Assembly (NCBI RefSeq): GCF_019656215.1
Contig: NZ_BPLK01000001.1
Span: forward strand, 186,001-250,000
Reading direction: 5' to 3'
Source: Apilactobacillus zhangqiuensis
Lineage (GTDB): Bacteria; Bacillota; Bacilli; Lactobacillales; Lactobacillaceae
Length of the DNA stretch: 64,000 nt
This document shows, one piece after another, positions 8,428 through 19,834 of this stretch. Below the pieces are notes generated by a model. That model saw nothing but the letters and a program-made list of their open reading frames with translations. It searched no databases and had not been told where the DNA came from. Position 1 is the first letter of the stretch; every line of letters begins with the position of its first letter. A program made the position numbers and the translations under genes.

Positions 8428-8910
8428 ATGGATGTAGCAGTTGTAATGGGTTCTATCTCTGATTTCCCTAAAATACAGGGAACCATTGATACCTTAGATA
8501 GTTTGGGAATTAGTTATGACACTAAAATCATCTCAGCTCATCGGATGCCAAACGAATTACAAGCTTTTGGCCGTTCAGCAAAATACGAACAATATAAGGT
8601 AATTATTGCTGCGGCCGGTGGTGCAGCTCATTTGCCAGGGATGTTAGCGGCAAATACAACCTTACCGGTAATCGGAATTCCGGTTAAGACCAGCACATTA
8701 AATGGAGTTGATTCACTACTATCAATCGTTCAAATGCCTTCAGGATTACCAGTTGCGACCGTCGCAATTGGCGACGCTGGTGCTAAGAACGCTGCATTGT
8801 TAGCAGCTCAGATTCTAGCAATTAGCGATGATAAAATCGCACAAAGCCTAGATGACTTCCGACAAAGACAAACAAAGGAGGCAATTGATAGTAATGAACA
8901 ATTACACTAA
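8428..8910 (+). CDS. purE: N5-carboxyaminoimidazole ribonucleotide mutase (PurE, class I)
   Basis: It converts N5-CAIR to CAIR in purine synthesis. The 160-aa protein has the family's N-terminal MGSISDFP phosphate-binding segment, the SAHRMP motif (active-site His about residue 43), the AAAGGAAHLPGM loop and PVIGIPVKTSTLNG. It is the first gene of an eleven-gene operon and lies just downstream of the PurBox promoter. Its last 17 bases overlap the start of purK, which supplies its substrate. GAGGGG precedes the ATG. Confidence 0.97.
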   Translation: MDVAVVMGSISDFPKIQGTIDTLDSLGISYDTKIISAHRMPNELQAFGRSAKYEQYKVIIAAAGGAAHLPGMLAANTTLPVIGIPVKTSTLNGVDSLLSIVQMPSGLPVATVAIGDAGAKNAALLAAQILAISDDKIAQSLDDFRQRQTKEAIDSNEQLH

Positions 8911-10015
8911 GCCAATTTTGCCCCCAGCAACTATCGGAATCTTAGGTGGTGGTCAACTAGGTCAGATGATGGCACTAGTCGCTAAAGAAATGGGCTACAA
9001 GGTTGGTGTCTTGGACCCAACCCCCGACGCCCCAGCATCACAAGTTGCTGATTTTCAAATTGTTGCCGACTATGATGACTTAGCTGCAATGAAGCAGTTA
9101 GCTGAAAAGTCAGATGTTTTAACTTACGAGTTTGAAAATGTCGATCAAAAAGCAATTAAAAAGGTTTCGGATACTACATATATCCCGCAGCCAATTAGTG
9201 AACTAGAAATAACTAGCAACCGAAACAAGGAAAAAGGCTTTTTACAAAGCATCGGAGCACCTGTTACTGACTACATGCCAGTAAATAACGCTGACGATTT
9301 ATTGAAGGCGTACCAACAGATATCTACTCCTGCGATTTTAAAAACCGCTGAGGGTGGCTATGACGGCCATGGTCAATTCGATATTAATAACGAAACCGAC
9401 CTAAAGGAAGCCATTAAACACTTGGACGGCATTGAGTGGATCTACGAAAGAAAGCAACCTTTTGTACAGGAAGTTTCCATAATGGTAGACCGAGATGTTT
9501 TCGGCAAGGTGATTGTCTTTCCGCTTAGCGAAAATATTCATAAGGACCACATCTTACACACTAGCATCGTGCCAGCCAGAGCCAACGATAGAGTGCATAA
9601 GGACGCTGAACAGATTGCTGAAAACATCGCCTCAGAAATGAAACTAGTCGGTGTTTTAGGAATCGAATTCTTCTTGATGGAAGATGACAGAATACTGGTT
9701 AACGAGCTAGCACCAAGACCACATAATTCAGGTCACTACACCATTGAGGCCTGCAACGTTTCTCAATTTAAAGCACATATTTTAAGTATTTGTAATCTAT
9801 CCTTACCAGATATCAAGTTAATTGATAACGCCGTTATGGTGAACCTATTGGGTGACAATTTAACACTCGGTCGAAACGATTTGGTTAACCATCCAAACTG
9901 GAATTTCCATGATTATGGTAAGGCTGAAATTAAGCATCAAAGGAAAATGGGCCACATCACCGTGACTGGTTCATCAATCAATCAATTATTGCAAGACGTT
10001 AAATTGTTTAGATGA
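8894..10015 (+). CDS. purK: N5-carboxyaminoimidazole ribonucleotide synthase (PurK)
   Basis: This ATP-grasp enzyme carboxylates AIR with bicarbonate to give N5-CAIR for PurE. The 373-aa protein has the N-terminal GILGGGQLGQMMA nucleotide-binding start, KTAEGGYDGHGQ, the acidic FVQEVSIMVDRD segment and LAPRPHNSGHYTIEAC near the active site. The start is the ATG at 8894 behind AAGGAGG (8876-8882), overlapping purE by 17 bases. The open frame extends further upstream but without a ribosome binding site. It is translationally coupled to purE. Confidence 0.95.
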   Translation: MNNYTKPILPPATIGILGGGQLGQMMALVAKEMGYKVGVLDPTPDAPASQVADFQIVADYDDLAAMKQLAEKSDVLTYEFENVDQKAIKKVSDTTYIPQPISELEITSNRNKEKGFLQSIGAPVTDYMPVNNADDLLKAYQQISTPAILKTAEGGYDGHGQFDINNETDLKEAIKHLDGIEWIYERKQPFVQEVSIMVDRDVFGKVIVFPLSENIHKDHILHTSIVPARANDRVHKDAEQIAENIASEMKLVGVLGIEFFLMEDDRILVNELAPRPHNSGHYTIEACNVSQFKAHILSICNLSLPDIKLIDNAVMVNLLGDNLTLGRNDLVNHPNWNFHDYGKAEIKHQRKMGHITVTGSSINQLLQDVKLFR

Positions 10016-10026
10016 GGAGAATTAAA

Positions 10027-10734
10027 ATGACTACATTAGTTGCATCAGGTAAGACTAAAGAACTTTACACCACCGATGATTCAAGTGTATTGCGTGTGCA
10101 TTATACTGACCACACCACTGCGGGGGATGGTTTGCGTAATGAATTAATCGAAAATAAGGGTGCGGTTAACAACGAAATTTCAAGTATGATTTTCACATAC
10201 CTAAACGAAAATGGTGTTGCTACGCACTTTATTGAACGTGTTAACGAAACAGATCAATTAAATAAAAAAGTTGAAATGATTCCGCTGGAAGTTGTAATTA
10301 GAAACTTTGCGGCCGGACATTTCCAAAAAAGATTCGGCACTGATTATCTTCAAACATTGAAAGAACCAGTTGTCGAATTTTTTTATAAGGACAATGATTT
10401 ACACGATCCTATCGTTACTAAGTCTGATGCAATTGGTTTAGATTTAATCGAAGCCGACAAGTTAGCTCAACTAGAAGCAGATGGCCTAAAGGTTAACCAA
10501 ATCCTAAAAGAACTATTCGACAAGATGAACGTTACCTTAGTCGATTTCAAACTTGAATTTGGCATTAACCAAGACGGTGAAATTATCTTAGCTGACGAAA
10601 TCTCACCTGACTCATGCCGTTTATTAGATAAAGACACTAACGAATCACTAGATAAAGATGTCTTTCGAAAAGAAGCTGGCGATATGATGCCAGGGTACCT
10701 AGAAATTCTAAAACGTTTACGAGCAGCCATTTAG
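10027..10734 (+). CDS. purC: SAICAR synthetase (PurC)
   Basis: It joins CAIR and aspartate with ATP to form SAICAR. The 235-aa protein is the expected length. It begins LVASGKTKELYTTDD, followed by TAGDGLRNELIENKG, the VIRNFAAGHFQKR block and the DEISPDSCRLLDKDT signature. GAGGAG at 10015-10020 points to the ATG at 10027, not the in-frame ATG at 10012. The gene lies 11 bases after purK. Confidence 0.96.
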   Translation: MTTLVASGKTKELYTTDDSSVLRVHYTDHTTAGDGLRNELIENKGAVNNEISSMIFTYLNENGVATHFIERVNETDQLNKKVEMIPLEVVIRNFAAGHFQKRFGTDYLQTLKEPVVEFFYKDNDLHDPIVTKSDAIGLDLIEADKLAQLEADGLKVNQILKELFDKMNVTLVDFKLEFGINQDGEIILADEISPDSCRLLDKDTNESLDKDVFRKEAGDMMPGYLEILKRLRAAI

Positions 10735-10747
10735 GGAGGAAGAAAAC

Positions 10748-11002
10748 ATGTATTTAGCACAAATTTATGTCCATCACAAAGCATCAATTTTAGATCCTCA
10801 AGGTGAAGCGGTATTGAACGCCTTACAACGTTTGGGTTACGACAAGGTTGACTCAGTCAAACAAGGTAAGTACTTTGAAGTCAACATCAAAGCGGATAGC
10901 GAAGATGAAGCATCAAAGATCGTTAATGACATTGCTAAAGATTTATTGGTAAACCACAACATGGAATCATATGAATTTGAACTAAAGGAAGTGGCGAAAT
11001 GA
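10748..11002 (+). CDS. purS: FGAM synthase subunit PurS
   Basis: This 84-aa small subunit bridges PurL and PurQ in the Gram-positive FGAM synthase complex. It opens [20 protein letters not shown] and has the [16 protein letters not shown] block typical of PurS. GGAGGAAG precedes the ATG. Its stop overlaps the purQ start by four bases (ATGA), so the two subunits are coupled. Confidence 0.96.
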   Translation: MYLAQIYVHHKASILDPQGEAVLNALQRLGYDKVDSVKQGKYFEVNIKADSEDEASKIVNDIAKDLLVNHNMESYEFELKEVAK

Positions 11003-11664
11003 AATTTGCAGTAATTAGTTTTCCCGGCTCCAACTGTGACATGGATATGTATTATGCAGTTCGCGACTCACTAAATGAAGACGTTGACCTAGTTACTTCA
11101 GATGCTACTAACCTAGACGGATACGATGGTGTCTTAATCCCAGGTGGTTTCTCATACGGAGATTATCTAAGAAGTGGTGCGGTTGCTCGTTTTGCACCGG
11201 TGATGGAATCAGTAAAGGAAATGGCTGCTGAAGGCAAACCGGTATTGGGTGTCTGCAATGGTTTTCAAATCCTAACAGAAGCCAACCTGTTACCCGGTTC
11301 ACTTCAACACAACACCAGCATGGAATTCATCTCGGATTGGTCCAAGCTACGTGTCCAAAATAACGACACAATGTTTACAGACCAATACGAAGAATCAGAA
11401 GTGATCGATATTCCAATCGCCCACGGTGAAGGTAACTACTACTGTGATGACGAAACCTTAGCGAAATTAAAGGCTAACGATCAAATTGTCTTCACTTACG
11501 AAGATAATCCAAACGGTAGTTGCGATAACATCGCCGGTGTCGTGAACGAACAAGGAAACGTTTTAGGAATGATGCCTCATCCAGAACGTGCCGTTGAAAG
11601 TATTTTAGGTGGAACCGACGGCTTGAAACTATTCAAGTCATTATTAAATCACGTTAGGAGCTAA
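10999..11664 (+). CDS. purQ: FGAM synthase glutaminase subunit PurQ
   Basis: This class I glutamine amidotransferase releases ammonia from glutamine for PurL. In the 221-aa protein, the nucleophile Cys lies in [15 protein letters not shown] (about residue 86) and the His-x-Glu pair in [10 protein letters not shown] near the C-terminus. The oxyanion region [13 protein letters not shown] is intact. It overlaps purS by four bases and is followed after four bases by purL. Confidence 0.97.
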   Translation: MKFAVISFPGSNCDMDMYYAVRDSLNEDVDLVTSDATNLDGYDGVLIPGGFSYGDYLRSGAVARFAPVMESVKEMAAEGKPVLGVCNGFQILTEANLLPGSLQHNTSMEFISDWSKLRVQNNDTMFTDQYEESEVIDIPIAHGEGNYYCDDETLAKLKANDQIVFTYEDNPNGSCDNIAGVVNEQGNVLGMMPHPERAVESILGGTDGLKLFKSLLNHVRS

Positions 11665-11668
11665 CAAG

Positions 11669-13891
11669 ATGGAAAAGCCAAAGACAATTACACCCCAAGA
11701 CATTAAAGATCAAAAGATTTACCAAGATTGGGGTTTAACTGATTTTGAATATAACTTAATCTCAAATGACATTTTGCACCGCTTACCTAACTACACCGAA
11801 ACTGGTTTGTACTCAGGCATGTGGAGTGAACACTGTTCATACAAGAACTCAAAACCAGTACTTAGAAAGTTCTGGTCAGATGGTTCTCGTGTCCTACAAG
11901 GACCTGGAGAAGGTGCCGGGGTTCTAGATATCGGTGACGGCCAAGCGGTCGTATTTAAAGCCGAAAGTCATAACCATCCAAGTTACGTTGAACCTTACGA
12001 AGGTGCTGCTACCGGTGTCGGTGGAATCATCAGAGATATCTTCTCGATGGGTGCCAAACCGGTCGCTTCTCTTGATAGTCTTCGTTTCGGTGAACTAACG
12101 AACGACAAGAATCGTTTCCTATTAGACAAGGTCGTTGCCGGAATCGCCGGTTACGGTAACTGTATCGGGGTGCCAACGGTTGGTGGTGAAATTAGTTTTG
12201 ACCCGTGCTACGACGGAAACCCATTGGTTAACGTTATGTGTGTCGGTTTGATGGATCAAGCAGACATTGAATCTGGACGTGCCTCAGGTGCCGGTAACTC
12301 CATCATCTATGTGGGTGCTAAGACCGGACGTGACGGAATTAATGGTGCTACTTTTGCATCAAGTCAATTCAGCACCGAAGAAGAATCAGACCGTTCAGCC
12401 GTTCAAGTTGGGGATTCATTTATGGAAAAACTACTTGTCGATGCTTGTTTAGAAGTTACTCATAACCACAAGGACATCCTAGTCGGAATTCAAGACATGG
12501 GTGCTGCTGGTCTGGTATCATCATCTGCCGAAATGGCCGATAAGGCTAATAGTGGAGTTGACCTAGACTTAGACCTAGTCCCACAAAGAGAAATCGGCAT
12601 GACTCCATATGAAATCATGCTTTCAGAATCTCAAGAAAGAATGTTGCTATGTGTTAAGGCTGGCCATGAAGACGAAGTTCTAGAAGTGTTTGAAAAACAT
12701 CATCTAGACGCTGTCGTAATTGGTCACGTTAATGACGACAAACAATATCGTTTATACCAACACGGTGAACTTGTTTGTGACATTCCAACCTCAAGTTTGG
12801 TCAACGACGTTCCTGAATACCAACACGATGTGGTTGAACCTGACCGTTTGAAGAATGTTGACGAAGCCAAAACACCGGTTGTAAAAGATGTTAACGACAT
12901 GGTGAAGACCATCATCGGTCAACCAACAATCGCTTCTAAAGAGTCCGTTTACCGCCAATACGACTGCCGTGTTCAAGCCAACACAGTTGTTCAACCCGGT
13001 AGTGACTCAGGAGTGATTCGTGTTCGTGGTACTAACAAGTCACTAGCAATTACTACCGATGCCAACGGTAGATACATCTACCTAGATCCAAAACTAGGTG
13101 GTCAAATCGCCGTATCAGAAGCTGCTAGAAACATTGTCGCAAGCGGTGCCGTTCCAATCGGAATTACCGACTGTTTGAACTTCGGAAACCCCGATGATTC
13201 AGAAAGTTACTTCGAAATGGATCAATCAGTTGAAGGGATTTCCAAGGCCTGCGAAAAATTCGATACACCGGTAATCGCCGGAAACGTTTCACTATACAAC
13301 GAAACTGATAACAAGGCGATTTACCCAACTCCAATGATTGGAATGGTTGGTCTAATCGAAGATAACCAATACATTACTCGATCAGATATCAAGGAAGCTG
13401 GCGAATTGGTTTACGTTATCGGAGACACTAACGATGACTTTGCCGGTTCAGAAATTCAAAAACACCTAGAAGGTCAAATCTCAGGAAAAGTTCACTTTGA
13501 CCTAGAAGAAGAATTTAGCAACCAACGCTTGGTTCTAGATTTGATTCACAAACACCTAATCGAATCTGCTCACGATGTTAGTGAAGGTGGAATTATTGTT
13601 TCAATCCTTGAATCACTATTCGAACACAACCTTGGTTTAAAGGGTGAAATCAATATTACTAAAGCACAACTATTCTCAGAAACTCAATCAAGATACGTCG
13701 TATCAGTTAGTCAAGAAGACCAAGCTGCCTTTGAAAAACTAGCCGGTAAGAAAGCGCACTTGATTGGTGTAACTGACGACAGCCAACAAATCAACTTACA
13801 ACTACAAGATGGTCAATACGTTGATGATGTGACTGAATTAAAAACCATCTGGAAGGAAAGTTTATCATGCCAAATGAAGTCAAAAGCTTAA
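11669..13891 (+). CDS. purL: FGAM synthase large subunit PurL
   Basis: It converts FGAR and ammonia to FGAM with ATP. At 740 aa this is the small PurL type that needs separate PurS and PurQ, both encoded just upstream. Motifs include [19 protein letters not shown] near the N-terminus, the [13 protein letters not shown] segment and [16 protein letters not shown]. The second half repeats the fold, with [12 protein letters not shown] and TDCLNFGNP. The last 25 bases overlap purF. Confidence 0.97.
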   Translation: MEKPKTITPQDIKDQKIYQDWGLTDFEYNLISNDILHRLPNYTETGLYSGMWSEHCSYKNSKPVLRKFWSDGSRVLQGPGEGAGVLDIGDGQAVVFKAESHNHPSYVEPYEGAATGVGGIIRDIFSMGAKPVASLDSLRFGELTNDKNRFLLDKVVAGIAGYGNCIGVPTVGGEISFDPCYDGNPLVNVMCVGLMDQADIESGRASGAGNSIIYVGAKTGRDGINGATFASSQFSTEEESDRSAVQVGDSFMEKLLVDACLEVTHNHKDILVGIQDMGAAGLVSSSAEMADKANSGVDLDLDLVPQREIGMTPYEIMLSESQERMLLCVKAGHEDEVLEVFEKHHLDAVVIGHVNDDKQYRLYQHGELVCDIPTSSLVNDVPEYQHDVVEPDRLKNVDEAKTPVVKDVNDMVKTIIGQPTIASKESVYRQYDCRVQANTVVQPGSDSGVIRVRGTNKSLAITTDANGRYIYLDPKLGGQIAVSEAARNIVASGAVPIGITDCLNFGNPDDSESYFEMDQSVEGISKACEKFDTPVIAGNVSLYNETDNKAIYPTPMIGMVGLIEDNQYITRSDIKEAGELVYVIGDTNDDFAGSEIQKHLEGQISGKVHFDLEEEFSNQRLVLDLIHKHLIESAHDVSEGGIIVSILESLFEHNLGLKGEINITKAQLFSETQSRYVVSVSQEDQAAFEKLAGKKAHLIGVTDDSQQINLQLQDGQYVDDVTELKTIWKESLSCQMKSKA

Positions 13892-15330
13892 ACGATGAAT
13901 GTGGTGTCTTTGGTGTCTGGGGCGTAGAAGGTCCAGCCGCTAAGGTAGCTTACAGTGGTCTTCACGCTTTACAACATCGTGGTCAAGAAGGTGCTGGAAT
14001 TCTTGCCATCGATGCCAACAAACGACTAAATCGATATCGCGGACAAGGTTTACTTGGATCAATTTTTGATGACCCGCATGCCTTTGATCGACTACATGGG
14101 AATGCAGCTTTAGGCCACATTCGTTACGCAACCGCGGGAAGTCACACTATCAATAATGTTCAACCATTTATGTTCGAAAACACCGAAACGCATTTTGCAC
14201 TATCACACAACGGAAATTTAACTAATGCCGACACTCTAAAAGAAATGCTTAGAAAAACTGGAACCATCTTCCAATCTGATTCTGATAGTGAAATCTTCGG
14301 TGATTTGATTGAAATCAGTAACCAAGACACCTTCCTAGGTCGTATCAAGGAAGCCGCCAATCAAATGCATGGTGGATTTGCTTATGTATTACTTAGTCCA
14401 GATGCCATGTATGCGGTATGTGACCCCAATGGATTACGCCCATTGGTTGTCGGCAGAAGAAAAGACGGTGCCGTGGTTATCTGCAGTGAAACATGTGCCT
14501 TGGATCAGGTCCAAGCCGAATATGTAAGAGATGTTCAACCAGGGGAAGTCGTAATTGTCGATGATTCCGGTATCAAGATTGACCATTTCACTGAAGATAC
14601 TGAATTAACGATTTGTTCAATGGAATACGTCTACTTTGCTCGTCCTGACTCAGTCATTCATGGTGTTTCAGTCCATGAAGCTAGAAAACGCATGGGTGCT
14701 TTGGTTGCTCGTGAAAACCCTACTAAAGCTGATGTTGTGATTGGTGTACCTAACTCATCCCTATCTGCAGCGATGGGTTACGCGATTGAAAGTGGGATTC
14801 CTTATGAAATGGGCTTGATCAAGAACCAATACGTTGCTAGAACCTTTATCGAACCAACTCAAGAACGACGTGAACGTGGGGTTTCGATGAAACTTTCCGT
14901 TGTAAAATCGGTCATCAAGGACAAGGACGTCATCCTAGTTGATGACTCAATCGTCCGTGGAACCACCAGTCGTTTTATCGTCAAAATGCTAAAGGACGCG
15001 GGTGCTAAATCGGTCCACGTCAGAATTGCTTCACCTGATTTGAAGTACCCATGTTTCTACGGAATCGACATTCAAAAGCCAAGCGAGCTAATTGGTGCCA
15101 ACCATAGTGTTGAAGAAATCAAGGATATCATCGAAGCAGACTCATTGAAGTACCTAAGTGTTGAAGGCCTAATCGAAGCAATCGATTTAGATTGTGATAA
15201 CCAATACCACGGTCTATGTACAGCTTACTTCGATGGTAAGTATCCAACACCTTTGTATGACTACCAAGCAACATATGATGCAGAAGCGAAGAGATTACAC
15301 CTATACGAGGAGGATGAAGTGAATGGCTAA
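13867..15330 (+). CDS. purF: Amidophosphoribosyltransferase (PurF)
   Basis: It catalyses the committed step, PRPP plus glutamine to phosphoribosylamine. The 487-aa protein has an 11-residue propeptide before Cys12 of [10 protein letters not shown], which after processing becomes the N-terminal nucleophile of the glutaminase domain. [11 protein letters not shown], the HNGNLTNA loop and the C-terminal PRPP-binding [14 protein letters not shown] follow. As in the Bacillus-type enzyme, Cys residues suitable for a structural Fe-S cluster are present ([19 protein letters not shown]). It overlaps purL by 25 bases and purM by eight. Confidence 0.97.
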   Translation: MPNEVKSLNDECGVFGVWGVEGPAAKVAYSGLHALQHRGQEGAGILAIDANKRLNRYRGQGLLGSIFDDPHAFDRLHGNAALGHIRYATAGSHTINNVQPFMFENTETHFALSHNGNLTNADTLKEMLRKTGTIFQSDSDSEIFGDLIEISNQDTFLGRIKEAANQMHGGFAYVLLSPDAMYAVCDPNGLRPLVVGRRKDGAVVICSETCALDQVQAEYVRDVQPGEVVIVDDSGIKIDHFTEDTELTICSMEYVYFARPDSVIHGVSVHEARKRMGALVARENPTKADVVIGVPNSSLSAAMGYAIESGIPYEMGLIKNQYVARTFIEPTQERRERGVSMKLSVVKSVIKDKDVILVDDSIVRGTTSRFIVKMLKDAGAKSVHVRIASPDLKYPCFYGIDIQKPSELIGANHSVEEIKDIIEADSLKYLSVEGLIEAIDLDCDNQYHGLCTAYFDGKYPTPLYDYQATYDAEAKRLHLYEEDEVNG

Positions 15331-16357
15331 CCAATATAAAGAAGCTGGCGTCGATGTTGAAAGCGGCGAAAAAGCGGTAAATTCAATCAAAGATATGGTC
15401 GCCTCTACTTATGACCAAAGCGTAGTCGACGGTCTGGGTGGATTCGGCGCAATGTATTCACTTCAATCTCATTTTGCCAAGTACGACGATCCGGTTCTAA
15501 TTTCTGGAACCGATGGCGTCGGTACTAAATTAATGTTGGCCATTCAAGCCAAACGTCATACCACAATCGGAATTGATTTGGTTGCAATGTGTGCCAACGA
15601 CATCCTAGCTCAAGGTGCTAAGCCACTATTCTTTCTGGACTACATCGGAATCGGTAAGTTACTTCCAGAAGAAGTAAAGGAAATCGTTTCTGGTGTTGTG
15701 ATGGGATGTAAGCAAGCCGGTCTTTCATTAATTGGTGGTGAAATGGCTGAAATGCCAGGCATCTACAAACGAGATGACTACGATTTAAGTGGTTTTGCGG
15801 TTGGGATTGCCGACAAGAAACGCATACTAGGGTCGCAAAACGTTAAGGAGGGTGACAAACTAATTGGGTTGAAATCATCCGGTATTCATTCCAATGGTTA
15901 TTCATTGGTTCGAAAGATTATCAATGATGCAGATCTTGATTTGAACGCCACATACCAAGGCTTATCACAACCATTGATTGATGAGTTATTAACCCCAACT
16001 CGTTTGTACTACCACTACGTTAAGGGCATTGTCGAATCGGGTGCCATTCATGCGATTGCCAACATCACCGGTGGTGGGATTGCCGATAACCTATCAAGAG
16101 TCATTCCAAACGATTTAACCGCCAAGATTGATCGTTCATCATGGACCGTGCCAAACATTTTTAAGTGCTTACAAGACTGGGGTAACTTAGACCAAAGTGA
16201 CATGGATCTTGTGTTTAACCAGGGAATTGGAATGGTACTAGTCGCTCCAGAAGAATATGTTCAAGCAGTGACAAATTACCTTTCTGATAATGGTCTAGAA
16301 TATTTTGAAATTGGTGAGGTGGTAAAACGTGAGCAAAAAGCAGTTGAAATCAGATAA
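15323..16357 (+). CDS. purM: AIR synthetase (PurM)
   Basis: It closes the imidazole ring, turning FGAM into AIR with ATP. The 344-aa protein shares the PurL fold. It shows YKEAGVDVESGEKAV, VLISGTDGVGTKLMLA, DLVAMCANDILAQGA, GGEMAEMPGIY and GIHSNGYSLVRK. It starts inside the last codons of purF behind GAGGATGAAG. Its 3' end overlaps purN by 29 bases. Confidence 0.97.
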   Translation: MANQYKEAGVDVESGEKAVNSIKDMVASTYDQSVVDGLGGFGAMYSLQSHFAKYDDPVLISGTDGVGTKLMLAIQAKRHTTIGIDLVAMCANDILAQGAKPLFFLDYIGIGKLLPEEVKEIVSGVVMGCKQAGLSLIGGEMAEMPGIYKRDDYDLSGFAVGIADKKRILGSQNVKEGDKLIGLKSSGIHSNGYSLVRKIINDADLDLNATYQGLSQPLIDELLTPTRLYYHYVKGIVESGAIHAIANITGGGIADNLSRVIPNDLTAKIDRSSWTVPNIFKCLQDWGNLDQSDMDLVFNQGIGMVLVAPEEYVQAVTNYLSDNGLEYFEIGEVVKREQKAVEIR

Positions 16358-16919
16358 ACTCCCCGTTGCAATTTTTGCATCGGGAAACGGGACTAACTTC
16401 GACGCCATTGCGGAAGCTGACCTACCAATCGATATCAAATTATTGGTATGTGATCACCATGATGCGTTTGTGGTGCAAAGAGCCGAAAGAAAGAACGTCG
16501 AAGTCTTGATTGCGGAACTGCATAAGGGTGAAAAAAGAGCGATTCGTGAGGGTCGCATCCTAGAAGAGTTAAAGAAAAAGGGCGTCAAAGTCATTATCTT
16601 AGCTGGCTACATGCGAATTGTTGGGGAAACGTTATTGAACGCCTATCCCAACAAGATTATCAATATTCATCCAGCGCTCTTGCCGAGTTTTCCCGGTAAA
16701 CAGGGTATCTTAGATGCCTATAACGCTGGTGTTGATAAGACGGGAGTCACAATTCACTTTGTGGATTCGGGGATTGATTCCGGTCAGATTATTGCTCAAG
16801 AAGAAGTGTATAGAAGAGAAGGTGATTCGTTAGCGGATTTGGAAAATCGAATTCATGATGTTGAACATCAGTTGTACCCACGCACGATTTTACAATTAAT
16901 TAAAAAGGGAGTTATTTAA
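16329..16919 (+). CDS. purN: Phosphoribosylglycinamide formyltransferase (PurN)
   Basis: It transfers formyl from 10-formyl-THF to GAR. The 196-aa protein has the N-terminal [15 protein letters not shown], the active-site block [17 protein letters not shown] with the Asn-His pair, and the [14 protein letters not shown]-like segment (here [15 protein letters not shown]). The start is a GTG eight bases after GAGGTGG, inside purM. The 29-base overlap implies strong translational coupling. Confidence 0.95.
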   Translation: MSKKQLKSDKLPVAIFASGNGTNFDAIAEADLPIDIKLLVCDHHDAFVVQRAERKNVEVLIAELHKGEKRAIREGRILEELKKKGVKVIILAGYMRIVGETLLNAYPNKIINIHPALLPSFPGKQGILDAYNAGVDKTGVTIHFVDSGIDSGQIIAQEEVYRREGDSLADLENRIHDVEHQLYPRTILQLIKKGVI

Positions 16920-16920
16920 A

Positions 16921-18453
16921 TTGAAAAAGTTAGCATTGTTAAGTGTCTCAGATAAGAATGGAATTGTTGAATTTGCCAAGCAACTAGAACAACGTGATTA
17001 CGATATTGTCTCAACCGGTGGAACATTGAAGACGTTATTAGATAACGGTGTAGACGCGATTGCCGTTGAAGAAATTACTAATTTCTCTGAAATGTTAGAT
17101 GGTCGTGTGAAGACATTACATCCACGCATCCATGCTGGCATCCTTGCTCGTCGTGACAATGAAGAACACATGCAACAACTAAAGGAACAAAACATTGGTC
17201 TAATCGATCTAGTTTGTGTCAACTTATATCCATTTAAAGAAACCATTGAAAAGCCTGACGTTACATATACCGATGCGATTGAAAACATTGATATCGGTGG
17301 GCCTTCAATGCTAAGAGCCGCTGCTAAAAACAGCCAAGACGTGATCGTAATCACCGATGTAGCAGACTACGACGACTACATCGCAAGATACGATGCCAAC
17401 GAAATCGACGCTGAATACAGAAGTGGTTTGGCAGCGAAGGTCTTTAGACATACTGCAGCTTACGACGCATTAATCGCCAACTACCTAACCAAAGAAGAAT
17501 TCCCAGAAAAACTAACTTTCACATATGAAAAGGTAGAAGCAATGCGTTACGGTGAAAACAGTCACCAAAAGGCTGCATACTACAAGGAACCAATTCCTGA
17601 AACATACTCATTAGCTAATGCCAAACAACTACATGGTAAGAAGCTATCATACAACAACGTTAGGGATGCCGACGCTGCACTTCGTATCGTTGCAGAATTC
17701 CCAGACAAAGCTACTGTCGTTGCATTAAAGCACATGAACCCATGTGGTATCGGTACTGCTGATGACCTACTAACTGCTTGGAACCTTGCTTACGAATCAG
17801 ATTCAACTTCAATCTTCGGTGGGATTATCGCCTTAAACCGTGAAGTTGATTTAGCCACTGCCGAAAAGATGCACTCCATCTTCTTGGAAATCGTAATCGC
17901 TCCATCATTTACTGACGAAGCTTACGATGTATTAGCTAAGAAGAAAAACATTCGTTTACTAACAGTTGATTTCGACAAGATTAACCCAGACAAAAAGGAT
18001 CTAGTTTCCGTACTAGGTGGAATGTTAGTTCAAGAACGTGATTTACTTCATGAAGAACCAACTGAATACAAGGTCGTATCAAAGAAACAACCAACCGAAA
18101 AACAAATGAAGGCTTTAGCATTCGCCCAAAACGCTGTAAAACACGTTAAGAGTAATGCAATTGTCGTTACTACCGACCATCAAACCTTAGGTGTTGGTTC
18201 TGGTCAACCCAACCGTATCGACTCAACCAAGATTGCAATCAAGAAGGCCGAAACTAAGTCTGATTACGCCAACGCCGTATTAGGTTCAGACGCCTACTTC
18301 CCAATGGACGACTGTGTGGAATTCGCTGCTAAGCACGGTATCACCGCAATTGTTGAACCAGGTGGAAGTATTCGTGATCAAGATTCAATTGATAAAGCTG
18401 ACGAATTAGGAATTGCCCTTGTATTTAGTGGCAACCGTCATTTCAAACACTAG
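16921..18453 (+). CDS. purH: AICAR transformylase / IMP cyclohydrolase (PurH)
   Basis: This bifunctional enzyme performs the last two steps to IMP. The 510-aa protein has an N-terminal IMP cyclohydrolase domain ([36 protein letters not shown]) and a C-terminal AICAR transformylase domain ([35 protein letters not shown]). It starts with TTG, one base after purN, behind AAAAAGGGAG. Confidence 0.97.
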   Translation: MKKLALLSVSDKNGIVEFAKQLEQRDYDIVSTGGTLKTLLDNGVDAIAVEEITNFSEMLDGRVKTLHPRIHAGILARRDNEEHMQQLKEQNIGLIDLVCVNLYPFKETIEKPDVTYTDAIENIDIGGPSMLRAAAKNSQDVIVITDVADYDDYIARYDANEIDAEYRSGLAAKVFRHTAAYDALIANYLTKEEFPEKLTFTYEKVEAMRYGENSHQKAAYYKEPIPETYSLANAKQLHGKKLSYNNVRDADAALRIVAEFPDKATVVALKHMNPCGIGTADDLLTAWNLAYESDSTSIFGGIIALNREVDLATAEKMHSIFLEIVIAPSFTDEAYDVLAKKKNIRLLTVDFDKINPDKKDLVSVLGGMLVQERDLLHEEPTEYKVVSKKQPTEKQMKALAFAQNAVKHVKSNAIVVTTDHQTLGVGSGQPNRIDSTKIAIKKAETKSDYANAVLGSDAYFPMDDCVEFAAKHGITAIVEPGGSIRDQDSIDKADELGIALVFSGNRHFKH

Positions 18454-18465
18454 AGTGAGGTTATT

Positions 18466-19722
18466 GTGAAGATGGAAAAATGGTTATTGATTGGTTCAGG
18501 CGGTCGCGAATATGCGATGGCACAAAGTTTAGCGAAAAACGTCAATCGAGAAATTTTTGTCGCACCAGGGAATCCGATGATGAACGTTATCGATAGGGTG
18601 CAAACAGTCGATATTGAGGAATTAGACTTCGATGCTTTGATTGAATTTGCCCAAGATAATCAAATTGATTGGACGGTGGTTGGACCTGAAAAACCACTTA
18701 GTGATGGAATTGTTGATCGTTTTAACGATGCCGGTTTAAAGGTGTTTGGTCCAAATCAACAAGCGGCACAATTGGAAAGCTCCAAGGAGTTCGCCAAAGA
18801 AGTGATGCAAGAAGCTAACGTACCAACTGCTGCATATGCAACGTTTAGCAATCATGATGATGCTCTTTCATACATGGAAGCACACGATTTTCCAATTGTT
18901 GTGAAACTAAATGGTTTGGCTGCTGGAAAAGGTGTTTTCATTATCAAAGACTTAGCAGAGGCCAAGAAAACTTTGGCTTCCATCTACGATAATGATTCCA
19001 ATCAAGAAATTTTGATTGAAGAATACTTGGATGGTCAAGAATTCTCGATGATTGTGATGGTAAACGATTTGAACGTCATAACCATGCCATTAGCGCAAGA
19101 TCACAAGCGCATCTACGATGGTGATAAGGGTCCTAATACCGGTGGAATGGGGGCTTACAGTCCACTTCCTCAATTCGGCGACGACGTCTTAAATGAAGGG
19201 TTAGTGAAGGTGATTAGACCCGTGTTGGCTGAAATGAACAGACGAAGCATTTTGTTCCAAGGTTTTCTATACGCTGGATTAATTCTGACCGAGGATGGCG
19301 TCAAAGTAATTGAGTTCAACGTTCGAATGGGCGATCCGGAAACTCAGGTCATCTTGCCACAATTGCAGGGTGATTTTGGGGATGTGATTGTCAAACTAAT
19401 GAACCATCAAGAACAATTAGTTGAATGGCAAACCAACCGATACTTCCTTGGCAACGTCTTAGCTGCTAAGGGCTATCCTGGAAACCATAAAGATGGATTG
19501 ACTCTTCCTCGTTTTAGCGATGATAGACTTTCATTAGCTTATGCGGGGGTTAAAGAACAAGACGAACAATTAGTCAGTGCTGGCGGACGCATCATGATGG
19601 TGATTTCATCAGACAAGGACTTAAAGGCTGCTCAAACAAAAGTTAATCAAGCAATCATAAATAACGTGGATTCAAATGACTACGCTTATAGAACCGATAT
19701 CGGTGATAAGGCGTTTAGATAA
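18466..19722 (+). CDS. purD: Phosphoribosylamine-glycine ligase (PurD)
   Basis: This ATP-grasp enzyme joins glycine to phosphoribosylamine. The 418-aa protein begins WLLIGSGGREYAMAQSL and carries VVKLNGLAAGKGVFI, DHKRIYDGDKGPNTGGMGAYSP and EFNVRMGDPETQVILP. The GTG at 18466 is six bases after GAGTGAGG; the ATG two codons later is a possible alternative. It is the last gene of the operon and is followed by a terminator. The phosphoribosylglycinamide product feeds PurN encoded two genes upstream. Confidence 0.96.
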   Translation: MKMEKWLLIGSGGREYAMAQSLAKNVNREIFVAPGNPMMNVIDRVQTVDIEELDFDALIEFAQDNQIDWTVVGPEKPLSDGIVDRFNDAGLKVFGPNQQAAQLESSKEFAKEVMQEANVPTAAYATFSNHDDALSYMEAHDFPIVVKLNGLAAGKGVFIIKDLAEAKKTLASIYDNDSNQEILIEEYLDGQEFSMIVMVNDLNVITMPLAQDHKRIYDGDKGPNTGGMGAYSPLPQFGDDVLNEGLVKVIRPVLAEMNRRSILFQGFLYAGLILTEDGVKVIEFNVRMGDPETQVILPQLQGDFGDVIVKLMNHQEQLVEWQTNRYFLGNVLAAKGYPGNHKDGLTLPRFSDDRLSLAYAGVKEQDEQLVSAGGRIMMVISSDKDLKAAQTKVNQAIINNVDSNDYAYRTDIGDKAFR

Positions 19723-19725
19723 ATC

Positions 19726-19756
19726 AAAAAGCTATGGTGAATGCCATAGCTTTTTT
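19726..19756 (+). terminator. pur operon terminator
   Basis: The stem AAAGCTATGG/CCATAGCTTT with a 6-nt loop and T-run closes the operon just after purD. Confidence 0.9.
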
Positions 19757-19834
19757 GTTGTAAGATTTTATCTTTGTATATCAAGTTAATAAAGTATAGA
19801 CTTTTGTTTATACATATTTTAGGGAGTTGAAACA